Positions 1-10,900 of a stretch of 64,000 bases of DNA are shown here, piece after piece. Every line of letters starts with the position of its first letter. Positions within the stretch are counted from its first letter, which is position 1. The position numbers were made by a program, and so were the translations under genes. The stretch comes from Amphibalanus amphitrite (lineage: Eukaryota > Arthropoda > Thecostraca > Balanomorpha > Balanidae), in NCBI RefSeq assembly GCF_019059575.1, contig NW_024882861.1, positions 67,001 through 131,000 on the forward strand. Reading direction: 5' to 3'. The notes under the pieces are model-generated. The model was not told where the DNA came from. It was given only the letters and a program-made list of their open reading frames with translations, and did not search any database.

Positions 1-227
1 CACCATGGCCTAAAAAAGGATGCACAGGAGACACAAAAGAGGTAGGTAGTTAGGAGATAATGGGGTAATCCAAGTTATTGCAGCATTAGCCTATCATAAG
101 TGCAAATTTATAAATTCTGTAGCAGAAGTTCTAGGTCATGTTCTGGTGTAAGCCGGTGCAGCTTTCCAGCCTGGTTGGTGCAGGCTGGTCCAGCTTTGTC
201 ACCCCAGCTGATGCAACTTCCCAACCC

Positions 228-1074
228 CAGTCGGGGGAGGTTTGGTCAATCGTTGTCATTTTTAGCACGTGCTATTTTTGTCACACGTGCTAAAAATGAC
301 AACGATTCTGCTATTTTTGACAACGATGAGGCCGATTTCACTCCTCAGCGAGGAAATGAAGATTTTGGAAAGATAAACACTGATTTTGGAAAAGAAGTGC
401 TGCCACCTGGTGCAAGACGAAGAATCCAGCTTTAATATGCCTGTTATTTGTATGGTAGTTTGTTTTGTGGCCTGAAGTTGGAACTTAAAATTGAAGCATC
501 CGAAAATGATCGATATTGATCGAAAACATGATGTTGATGAAAAAAATAATATTTTAAGTTGAGAGAGGAGGCCATTTTATCCAGATGCAGTAGTTTACTT
601 CTTGAAATTATTTTTGCTAATGACGGCTGCTAATTATCCCTCATTACATGGCAGTCGTCGTAAGCAAAAATAATTTCAAGAAGTAAACCACCGCATCTGG
701 ATAAAATGGCCTCCTCTCTCAACTTAACATATTATTTTTTTCATCAACATCATGATTTCGATCAATATCGATCATATTCGGATGCTTCAATTTAAAGTTC
801 CAACTTCGGGCCACAAAAAAGGGTATACTTCAACGTTGGACTACCATACAAACAACGGCCATATTAAAGCTGGTTTCTTCTTCTTGCACCAGGTGGCAGC
901 ACTTCTTTTCCAAAATCAGTGCTTGTATTTCCAAAATCGTGATTTCCTCGCTGAGGAGTGAAATCGGCTTCATCGTTGCTAAAAATAGCTGATAGCGTTG
1001 TCATTTTTAGCACATGGTTGCCAAAAATGGCATGTGCTAAAAATGACAACCATTGACCAAACCTCCCCCAACTG
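228..1074. repeat. Foldback (long inverted-repeat) element
   Basis: The left arm (228 to about 630) and right arm (about 651 to 1074) are reverse complements over roughly 400 bp with scattered differences, around a spacer of about 20 bp. Both arms start CAGTYGGGGGAGGTTTGG at their outer ends. Near each outer end a smaller hairpin is nested (252-306 in the left arm), built on the word TTTTTAGCACRTG. No transposase frame is visible; the short open frames inside are mirror images of each other and come from the palindrome. It is a non-autonomous foldback or MITE-like element. I could not find a convincing target-site duplication. Confidence 0.85.
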
Positions 1075-1076
1075 AC

Positions 1077-1190
1077 CCTGCTGCCACGCTTTACAGTCTG
1101 GACCAGATCGGTGTGGTGTTGAATTTTAATCAGCGTGCTTGATGCTGCTAATTGTTCAAAGTGCAGCCGCTTGCTCGCATTTCTTGGCCT
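1077..1190 (-). CDS. Putative internal exon of an unrecognised gene
   Basis: On the minus strand a 38-codon open stretch is bounded by a weak acceptor (ACAAG/AGG) and a donor (AGG/GTCAGT). It starts and ends in phase 0, matching the phase of the exon at 1487-1618. The peptide looks protein-like (it contains HFEQLAASSTLIKIQHH) but I do not recognise it. The polypyrimidine tract before the acceptor is poor. The donor hexamer overlaps the outer terminus of the foldback element, so the element either landed beside the splice site or supplies it. It could easily be a chance open stretch. Confidence 0.25.
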
Positions 1191-1486
1191 CTTGTTGGTG
1201 AACCCCACATACCATGTGAATTCAATATTCAGTCAATGAGAAGCCAAAAATGCCAGGTAGCGTAGCTGACAGCCTGCTGATTAATAAGTGACCGAGGAGC
1301 ACATTGACACACAATTGATCCCTAACATAGGAACAATATAACAAAAGAGCTAAGAACCACATTTTTAAATAAAAACGACATTTAATAAGCACAAGAGCTC
1401 AGGTAGAACAGAACAGAAAATGACCAGGTAAGCAGGGCCAGGTGAAACACAAATTGAAAACATGCATCATTTGAAGCGATACTCAC

Positions 1487-1618
1487 TTGATTCTTTGACA
1501 GGAAGACAACCACTTCATTTGTGTGTGGTTCTTCCCCGGCAATTATGCCGATATAACTTAAAAACTCAGTCATTTTTGTTCCATAACTCAAAGAATGTGC
1601 GCCATCACCCTCCTCCAT
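1487..1618 (-). CDS. Putative first coding exon of an unrecognised gene
   Basis: On the minus strand an ATG at 1618 opens a 44-codon exon that ends CAA/GTGAGT, a near-consensus donor. A pyrimidine-rich acceptor (TTTTGATTTGGCAG) lies 23 bases upstream, so the 5'UTR exon would begin at 1641. The peptide begins MEEGDGAHSL and ends VVVFLSKNQ. I do not recognise the family. If real, the gene continues leftward off the window, with 1077-1190 as a possible second exon and the foldback in the following intron. The strong donor and start context raise it above the many chance frames here, but there is no homology support. Confidence 0.4.
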
Positions 1619-1641
1619 CTTTCAGCGAAGTGCGACAAAAG

Positions 1642-2132
1642 CTGCCAAATCAAAACAAGTAAGAGCTCTCAGCAAAACAATGAAGGAAAATGGGGAAGGA
1701 AAAATAAGTATTTTTATTGAAAATAGCTTGATTTGTTTGAAAGACTCAAAGCGAAAAATAAGATTAAAATTCACCACAACACTTCCAAAAAATATACATG
1801 CTGGAGATCAAAATAAAAACTGCATCATTCATGATTCAACTTGAAAGGCAATCAGCGCTTTAAAATTATTCATCACATAGTTTTTCCTTCAACTTCATTC
1901 ACATTTTTACATTTCTGACGCAGAAAATACAAACAGCGCAAAAGGTCTCGTGTGTCGCTGGCGCGGCGTGCGCGCAGGAGCAGACATAATTTACTATGAA
2001 TTGAGGGCTTCGAAGCCAAAATAGGTACGCGAATAAATCAGCCATTTAGCTGTCAGAAGTCATACAATCAGCTCATAACGATACGGTGTACGTATAATTT
2101 ATAATAAATACGTATAATTTATAATAAAGTAA
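1642..2132. other. AT-rich non-coding stretch
   Basis: No gene seen. Near the right end a 20-bp AT-rich unit (tacgtataatttataataaa) occurs twice in tandem, just before the LINE fragment. This could hold the promoter of the putative minus-strand gene, but no core element stands out. Confidence 0.4.
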
Positions 2133-2141
2133 TATAGGTAG

Positions 2142-2706
2142 TTTGGGAACGCCATCTGGGGTCCATTCTCCAAAGAAGACCAGAAGAGACTGGAGAGGGT
2201 GCAGCGACGCGCGACCCGCCTGATCACGGACCTCAGAGACCTGCCGTACCCTGACAGGCTTCGCCGCCTCGGCCTCCCATCGCTGCACTACCGCCGTCGT
2301 CGTGGAGATATGGTGACCGTGTACCAGCTCTTCCACGGACTTCTGGATGTGCCGCTTGAGTCACTGCTGACGAGACACGAAGCGCAAAACACGCGAGGCC
2401 ACCAGTGGAAGCTGAGGAAGCCAAACGCCAAGCATCTTTCTCGCAGGAACGCGTTCAGCGTCAGAATCATCAACGATTGGAACGCCCTGCCAACAGACGT
2501 TGTCGCTGCTGAGTCGCTGTCGTCTTTCAAGGCGCGGCTGGACCGGCACTGGTCGAGCGTGATGTTCGACATCCCTACCCTGTACTAAGGACCATAGCCT
2601 CTCCGATTATGCCTTTCACTCGATACGAGCGGGACCCATAGGCCGAGTGGCCTTATAACCCGATGACCAACTAAGGTAAGGTAAGGTAAGGTAAGGTAAC
2701 AAAAAT
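2142..2706 (+). mobile_element. 5'-truncated non-LTR retrotransposon (RT C-terminal end and 3' tail)
   Basis: From about 2142 to the TAA at 2586 an open frame encodes the region C-terminal to the reverse-transcriptase palm of CR1/jockey-type LINEs. Recognisable motifs are QRRATRLI, LPSLHYRRRRGDM, and IINDWNALP near the end. The 3' UTR ends in a short tandem repeat (TAAGG, four times), typical of this class. The 9-bp word TATAGGTAG flanks it at 2133-2141 and 2707-2715 and may be the target-site duplication, although TAGGTAG-like words are common in this sequence. The RT core, endonuclease and ORF1 are missing, so it is a dead 5'-truncated copy. Confidence 0.88.
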
Positions 2707-2715
2707 TATAGGTAG

Positions 2716-4184
2716 ACAGGTAGGTACCTACTAATTCTGAAGTTGATCAAAATGGATCCACATTTTAAAACGTGCGGTGCAACCTATTTTCACTCACCTC
2801 AATGGGTTTCGTCCACTCAGCAATCAGAAAGGATGTGGGCAAGGGAAATGATAAAGCCATATAGCATAAAGCGCTGTAGTTTTGTGGGATCAGGACCAGT
2901 AGGTATGGCTCGCAGGTTGACGATGCTCACCGGTCCAAGCTCTAAATCCGCACCAATCCTTCAGACAGAGCAGGAAGATCTGCCGCAAAGCCAGCTGAGA
3001 GTATAAAATAAAACATGCACCGAACCCGCACAAGTGACCAGCTGAAAGCCGCATTGACCTCAATTATTGACATGAGTCACAAGCCTGACCTCTCAGCAGT
3101 ATGGAAATGAAATGAGCCGATCAAAACTAGAATAAAAAGCATGTCATGCCAATACAAGAATCCCATATGGCAGTAGCACCTGCCCCCGGCGATTCATCCA
3201 GGGTGATAATTGTGCGATGTACGTCCCATGGTTACCCTAGTGGTGTTGACACTGTCATTTAGCTGAACAGCTTGACAACTTGTGAAGGCCCCAGTTATAG
3301 AACTAAAAATATAAACGGCAAAAATTGGGCCCATCGCATGCATGCATTTTTGGCATTTCTTGAGGTCATTAGCTGTATCGAACAACAAATCTGATAGGCA
3401 AGTCATTCCCAGCGGATTTTACTACTTAGCCGTGGCAAAGTGGTGGTCCCCAAGGCCTGCCATCAGCCATGCGCATCTCGCCCTACCTGCCACCGCGACA
3501 ACGCTAAACTCTAACATGAGCCGAGCGCATCTCGTTCACGAATGCTGCAGAGTGAGGAAAGAAACAAACTCAGATTTTTTCAATGCAACCTATTAACTGC
3601 GTCGAACGTAGGTAGGTACCCGATAAACTGTTCGCATTTGACAGCTTGTAGTGGCGGAGCAGTGAATTTCTGGCCCTCGGCTCCCATCGGCCGTATAAAT
3701 CTTGAATCCCTCTCATCGGCCGTGCTCATCTCTCTTACTCTACCGCCGGCGCCTCGCAGAGCCGAGCGGTGCGTTTCGTGTTTAACAGTGCAAAAAGTGC
3801 GAACTTGCGGGCGACCCACGTGATTGATGGGACCACCAGCACTGGCAGTCCGTTCTGACCACTGCACACTCATTCGGACCCGAGAGGACACTGAATTACG
3901 TGGTGTCGAAGCTACAACAATGTTATTTTTTTCGATTTCCCTCATCCATCTCATCTGGCCTGTCAAGTCCGTCAATAAGTTCATTCCGCACCGCACTTCA
4001 CTTTATCCGCACAGCACCAAGGCAAATCCGCACAGCACCAAGGCAAATCCGCACCAGCCGATCAAGCCCGCACCGACGAGATCTCGTCGAGATTGTCATA
4101 CTTTGCAAACTGGTTGTGGGGTAGGTGCCTAGTTGTACAGCAGATTTCACACTCCACTTCTCAGTAGGCGGAACTATGGTCAAG
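2716..4184. other. Non-coding, probable upstream region of the zinc-finger gene
   Basis: No supported coding sequence. Because the first coding exon (4851) begins one base after an acceptor, the gene must have a non-coding first exon upstream, most likely here. The moderately GC-rich patch at about 3660-3860 is the best candidate for a transcription start, but no initiator or donor can be fixed. Around 4010-4060 a 16-bp unit (gcacagcaccaaggcaaatcc-like) is repeated two to three times. Confidence 0.3.
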
Positions 4185-4541
4185 CGTGCTCATTTTTGGG
4201 AACGAAAAACCCAAATATGAAAACGCTATGTAGGCGTTATTTAAAACAAGAAGAAGAACCGTTAAATGACGTCCATACAAATATCAAATGATCGTGAACC
4301 TCCTGATATTTGTATTAATATTGTTGGGAAAAAGTTTGATATTGTAAAGCCCAACATAGTTTCAAATCGTTCCATTATTACTAAAGCAGTCCGCCGCCCG
4401 GGCAGCGTGCCCAAATTTGGGAACACTTTGGTGCACTGTCCGTCCGACCCTTTCCGTCTGATCGCGCAATTTCAGGTAACGGTAGAACTGGCGCTGCCAG
4501 CGTTCCTTATTATGGGAACGGCGTACCCAAAATTGAGAACG
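4185..4541. mobile_element. Possible small TIR element (MITE)
   Basis: Imperfect 20-bp terminal inverted repeats: CGTGCTCATTTTTGGGAACG at the left and the reverse complement of CGTTCTCAATTTTGGGTACG at the right (17/20 match). The same word recurs inside (GCCCAAATTTGGGAAC near 4408, TATGGGAACG near 4513). A fragment of the local SINE lies inside at 4441-4488. No coding capacity and no clear target duplication. Confidence 0.4.
4441..4488 (-). mobile_element. Short fragment of the tRNA-derived SINE
   Basis: This stretch closely matches 5628-5673 in the SINE 3' part (shared core CCCTTTCCGTCTGATCGCGC). It is too short to carry the tRNA-like promoter. Orientation is taken from the intact copy at 9936-10247. 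Confidence 0.6.
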
Positions 4542-4850
4542 ATTTCACCGACTCCTTTCATGGGCTCTTTTCATCAACACGCATCACGTCCGACGCCTCA
4601 AGTTATTGTTAATGCAAAATCATAAGATGACCTTTCCGGCAGTGCGGCCGCTTGTTTCGCCAGGTCTTCCGCGCTCTCATTCCCGTCAATCCCGCAGTGG
4701 GCAGGAACCCTTTGCAGGATTAAGTACTTCACAACGCTCAGCAATGCTCAGCGAGGTCTTCCATACCTATATATCCGCCGTCCGCACCGAGTGTAATTTA
4801 ATGTCATAGGTACCTACTGATCGTTCATATTTCTTTGTGTTCATTCCAGG

Positions 4851-4937
4851 ATGGATTCAAAGCCTTCATCTCAAGCTCATCAGGGCCAAGGAACTACACC
4901 CAACAATGGAAGTCAACAGACTGCTTCCAATCAAAAG
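4851..4937 (+). CDS. Zinc-finger gene, coding exon 1
   Basis: The acceptor ttcattccag/G sits one base before the ATG at 4851. Twenty-nine codons, Gln/Ser-rich and presumably disordered, end AAG/gtttgc in phase 0. The start is chosen because it is the first ATG after the acceptor and opens straight into the reading frame used downstream. Confidence 0.75.
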
Positions 4938-7900
4938 GTTTGCTGAAGTTTGATGATGATAATAAGCAGATGCGTTTCTAATTATTATTACTAGATGATA
5001 TGATTCGTGTCAGAGAGATGTTTTATAAAAATTATATCCATAGCTGGTATACATTTTAATGTGCCTATACATTGAAGTACTAAAAGCTTTCCTTATTGTG
5101 TTTATGTTAGTTGGTCAAGCATCTGAACCATGATCAATGATCATTGTACCGACTTTCGATCTTTTTACCAAATGCTGTAAATCTGGAATACATGTGTTTT
5201 TGTTTATGACTGCAGCTGTACCTATCCACTGTTCTGTTTCTGTTCAAGCAGGCAAATCTGCACTGTGAGGTGTGCGCCAAGGACTTCAATAGGACCATCG
5301 AACTGAATTCTCACTTGGCTGGAGCCAAACATGCCAAGGCAGTAAGTGTACTACTGCAAAGCTTACAATGCTCCTTCTGTTCCGTTCCATTCATTGCATA
5401 CCCAGCACATTTGAAGCATTGAACTTCCAGGATTGGTCTTCAACTGAAAGGAAATTTTGGGAGGCCATAGTTGTATATTGTTATAGATATAACAAAGTGC
5501 TCTAGCACACTACTTTCCTACTTCTTACTTTTGTTGTGCAATCAATGCAAGCTTTTTTCTCGAATGTTTCAATGGACGGATCTACAGAGCTTTAGCCCAC
5601 GGTAAGCAGAGCTTGTTGCGTAGACCTCGACCCTTTCCGTCTGATCGCGCAATTCCAGGCAACGGTAGAATGTGGATAAAACGTACCCATCGAAGCCGAA
5701 CACAGTCTGTCCCACTCAACTGACTTCCATTTACTGCGGTTGCTCCCACCAACCGCAGGCTAACCCCGTCAGGCGACGGAGCGACTCGAACCCGGGATTT
5801 CGCCGCTGGGAGTCCAACGCGGGAGTTACCACCCCCGCCTTGCGTCCGGGGAGGGGCGGGGGTGGTAACTCCCGCGAGGGACTGTCGCCGGCCCGGGCGG
5901 ATGAGTTCAACCGGCACTTCGCGACAGTCGGTCCGCGTATTGCCGCTGAACTGGCAGCCGGCAACCCCCCGCCACTCCCGCCGAGGCCGCCCTGTGTCAC
6001 CACGGCCAGCATGTGTCTGCGGCCGGCGACACTCCCGGAGTTGTCTGTGGCCCTGCGGCAGTTGTCGTCCTCCCGTGCGGTGGGACATGACGGTGTACCA
6101 CTGTTTGCTATTCGCCAGTGTTTTCCTGTGATTGGACCCCACATTCTCCATCTAGTCAATGCCTCATTTTCTTTACGTACGTTTCCCTCATCTTGGAAGC
6201 TTGCTTCTGTCGTGCCGCTTCATAAGTCTGGTTCCCGTGACAGCGCTGTTAATTTTAGACCTATATCAATTTTACCAGTGTTATCGAAAGTATGTGAAAA
6301 GGTGGTTTGCAATCAGCTCGCTTCTTATCTTGATACGTCCTCTATTTTATCACCATCTCAGTATGCGTACCGCCGATATCACTCAACGGAGGATGCTCTC
6401 ACCGACGCTGTCGAGTGGGTGACGCGCCGCGTCGACAAGGGTCACATTGTTGCCATGATTCACGTCGGTGGACCTCAGTCGCGCCTTTGATAGTGTTGAC
6501 CATGGTATTTTATTGTCCAAGTTGAGCTGGTACGGTGTTGACCCCGGGTGGTTCGCGAGTTACCTCGGTGGCCGGCGGCAGGTGGTGAGAGGCGGCTCCC
6601 TATCCCTTCCTATGTCCCATGGCGTTCCGCAGGGCTCCCTGGTCGGCCCAATCCTCTTCAGCATCTTCACAAATGACCTACCTTCCTACCTTCCTCATGG
6701 ACGGCTCATTTCCTATGCAGACGATACCCAACTCCTCGATTCCGCTCTTCCCACTGACTTACCTGTCCTTAAAAAACAACAGGAAGACACCTTGCTCGCT
6801 GTCCAGTCCTATTACACATCCAATTCCTTGAAAATGAATCCTAGTAAGACCACCCTGCTTCTTGTGGGTACTGGCCAGAACCTCAAGAAAACCTCATCCT
6901 TTTCCCTTACCATATCCGGTCACACACTACAACCATCCCCTTTTGTGAAGATGCTGGGAGTGACGGTCGACTCAACCCTATCCTGGGAAAAGCACATTTC
7001 AAATGTTGTCAAAAAGTGCAATTCCATCCTTCTATGTTTGTATAAAATTCGTCATCATCTTACCCCCGAGACCCGTAAGCTCCTTATCCAGTGCCATGTT
7101 TTCCCCCACATCCTTTACTGCCTCTCCGTCTGGGGCGGGGCCGCTCGCTGTCATTTACATAAGGTGCAGAAGATCCTGAATTTTGGTGCTAGGGTCGTCT
7201 CCGGAGCGCGGGTTTCTGAACATATTTCACCGGTGTTGAGAGCCCTCGGCTGGCATGACATTGCTGATCTTGTCGTCCACCGTGACTGCTCCACTGTGTT
7301 CAGGGCGCTGAGTGACCCTTGCGCTCCGGAGGCGATCCGCTCCCTATTCACTCGGCGAGCCGCTGTGTCGCAGCGCTCAACGCGGGCAACGTGTGCCGGT
7401 GTACTGGAGCTGCCGGCTTACCGGCTGTCTATGTCGCGCCGGGCCTTGTCGTACCGAGCGGCCTCGTCCTGGAATCGCCTGCCGCCTGCCACCACCGGCT
7501 CTCGAACTAGAGCGGAGTTTTTACGACTTTTAAACTCGACATGTGACTAGCGTTTTGGTATTTTAGTACAATGTGTATGCGTGTGTGTGTTTGTGTTTTA
7601 TATGTTTTTACTATTGTCATCGACTAGAAGCTGACACTAATCCATCATTGGAATGCTTCGCTAATACAATATACAAATACAAACGCTCTACTAACTGAGC
7701 CACGGGACGGACATTTTTGGTCTACCCGAAATAAGATCTGAAGCTAGTAGCATTTAAGCTTGTATCTAAGTTTACAGATTACCTTTAACCTCGTACATTT
7801 TTATGAATGATCATGTTCTCATATATTGGTTATCAAAAACTTCTCGCAGTTGTATATGCCTAATGTCATCAATGCACTTTCAGGTGAAATCGCGACAGAT

Positions 7901-10900
7901 CCTATCTGATCTGAAAGAGAAGATCCCGGCGGCTACCGGAATCAACAGCATGTTCCGCTGCGCCCCGTGCGACATCACGCTCAATTCTTCACAACAGCTG
8001 GCCATGCATCTCAGCGGTATGTTTTCACACCCAGGGGAAATCTGTGAGAAATCGGAAAACACTGTCCGAGCGTACGGCACGGGTGCGACCCCCCACTCTC
8101 TGTGATGTTTCACACCAGTTTCGAGGGATTTCGGAGCACGAGGGACCCGTATAGATGTCTTATACGCCTGGTCTGACTGTCTGTTTGACCGTCATGTATG
8201 AAGTGTGTTGAATCTGATCACTCATCTGCCTGTGCCCTGGCAGGAAGCCGACACAAGATGAACGAGAAGACCAAGCGGTGCGGCAGTGCCATCGTGCTGG
8301 CTGACCGGCAGCCGGTAGCAGTTGGTGTCGGCGCGGGCAGCCAGCCGTCCGCTGCCGCGGGCCCGATCGTGGCCACTTCTGCCAAAGCCGCTGCCGCCGC
8401 TCCCTCAGCCTCAGCCTCTGCTATTGGAGCCACCCGCGCCGCTGGAGCCACAACCCCCGCTCCCTCAGCCTCAGCCCCCGCCGCTGGAGCCACAGCCCCC
8501 GCCGCTAGAGCTACAACCCCCGCCTCTGGAGCCACGGCCGTCTCTAGGACCACCCCCGCCGCTGGGACAGCTGGTACAGGTGCGATGGACACAGTGTGGA
8601 AAGTAGGGTGGCTACGGGCTCTGTAATTGTATACACGACCGGCGAGACAGTGATGCTTGCTCGCTATCACGCGATAATATTGACGGATTGAGTAAATGTT
8701 TAATTGTAATGTAATGTAATGTTATGTTTAGTCTTCGATTGTAATGTTGCTTAGTCTTCTTGCAGACTTCTGGTCTCATCGCGCCCATGAAATGGGCGCG
8801 CCTCGTTGCTGGTGCGCCCTCAAACACCAAATCATCATCATCATCATCTATAGAAAACCGGTTGTGGGGCTAGTCCGCTTGTGACCCCCTCATCTCATTT
8901 TTCAACACTATCGTAACCCCTGTATCTCAACGTGCCTTTTTACAGGCGCTGCAGCAAAACCGAAAACCGCCGCCGACAGCAAGCCCGCCAAGCCGCCGGT
9001 GCAGACCTTCAAGTGCGTCGCGTGCAATGTGGACCTCAACTCGGAGAGCCAGCGCGACCAGGTAAATCCATCGACTCGCTACTAATGTTGGGCCGGTTAC
9101 ATTGGCTCCGTCTATGGCGGGCGCTGATAAGTAACCAGTAACGTGCTGTGGGCTTATGTGCACCTTACATCTTTGGTAGGTACTGTGTCGCATACTCGTA
9201 TTGTTTTGCCTTGAGTCATTATGTATTATGTGAAACGTTAAAGGGCGTTTATGGTGAAACATTGAGACTGCTGAACGTAGGTCTCAATAACTTAGGTAAC
9301 GGATTTGCAGGTGTGTCCGAGTCACGGTATCATTTCATTTAAGCAAATCATTCATATCCAAACATGGGATAGATTGTTATAATATCAGACCTTTCAAAAA
9401 ACGAATAGGCGTAGCTATCAAAACAGGATAATTTAGGCCTGGTTTGGAAAAGTTTTGATGAAAACATCACACGGTTGGTTTCGTGATGTGTTCGCCTGGA
9501 CGGGTTTCGAAAGTTCAAGCGAACCTAAAAGTTCGTTGATGCTCAAGGCTGGTATTGCGTCAGTCGGCACCGAAGTTTTATCAGTTCTGTCTGAATTAGC
9601 TGTAAGTTCATTGGCATGAAATATATTCCAGGAGTTTTATTTATTATTATTAAGTATTGAATATAGGTGCTTTTTTTAAGAATTAAGATTGCGTTTAGTT
9701 TTTACGACAACGGCGCCCCTTTTACATTAAAATTATATGTTCTTTAAACTTTGAAAATTCATAAATAATTTACTCGATATGCTGCTCATCGGTAAAATAT
9801 GAAAACAAAAGTACATTATCATCCTTAGTGTAAGCGCATTAGATCAATTTTGATTATGCACATTGTCTCAACCAAAACGTTGTGTGAACTCCCGCATTAA
9901 ATTTAGTTCGAACCTTTGAATGGAAGGATTCACAAGGACAGAGCCCCCGCTAAGCGAAGCTTGTTGCGTTGGCCCTGTCCTCTACCCTCCGATCACGCAA
10001 TTCCGGTTCTATGGCAGAATTTGGAGTCCAAAGTTCAACGTGCGCACATAGCCGCGCACGACCGGTCCCCTCACTGACTTCGCCTGGCTGCGGCCTGCAA
10101 CCAACCGCAACCATACCTGTCAGGAGGCTCAAACGTCAAACGCCCTTCGCGCTTCGAACCCGGACTGTTATAACCGGGAACGCGTGCTCTCACCACGCGG
10201 AGTTTAACGCTCTACCGACTGAGCTACGGGACCGGCATGTGACAGGAGGACTCACAATTTGTTTGTAATATCTTAGTCGTGGAGAACAATTCTGTTGCTC
10301 GCTCAATGATCAGCATTTTCTATAGAACTTTCGGAGAAATACATACAAATGTTTCTTTGTAACCCGAGTAGCTCAAACAGTGTGTCTATTTTCATATTTC
10401 CCATGTCATCAATGCGTGCATATGAAGTGGACACACATAAAAACGAATGCGCAAAAATGTTTTTGTCGTGGATATAAAAAGGGTTGAACAGCCCTTCCTT
10501 AGCAGGCGATGAGTGAACGCTCACTGGAACTAATGCGGAGCTTAGCCTCAAGTTATGTTTGATGGAGCGTTAGCGATATGTGTATTCAGTTTATACACGA
10601 TGAGTGTAGGTAAACTTGATCGTCGAATCCGTGCCAAATCCTTCGAGAACTTCTCAAAGCAGAACAGCAAAGTTTTTCTATGAAATAGAAATGTTACTCA
10701 TGGGAAAGGACGTGACTCGCCAGGAATGACAAAACTCTGACGCTCCATTTGTTTCAGCACATGAACTCGAAGAAGCACGCCAACAAGATTGCCGGCAACA
10801 AAGTGTCCCACAGTCGCGGCTTCGGGGAAGGGTTTCGCGGCCGGGGCACGCCGTACTCCACACGTGACAGGGGCGGCCGCGGCCGCGGCAGGGGCACTAG

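Noticed and set aside
6440..6480. Programmed ribosomal frameshift in the LINE reverse transcriptase
   Set aside because: The shift falls just before catalytic motif A within one domain, with no slippery heptamer seen; a simple one-base insertion in a dead copy is more likely.
10160..10233. tRNA gene on the minus strand
   Set aside because: A and B boxes are present, but the 3' acceptor strand does not pair with the 5' GGTCCCG and the sequence continues into a SINE body with a target duplication.
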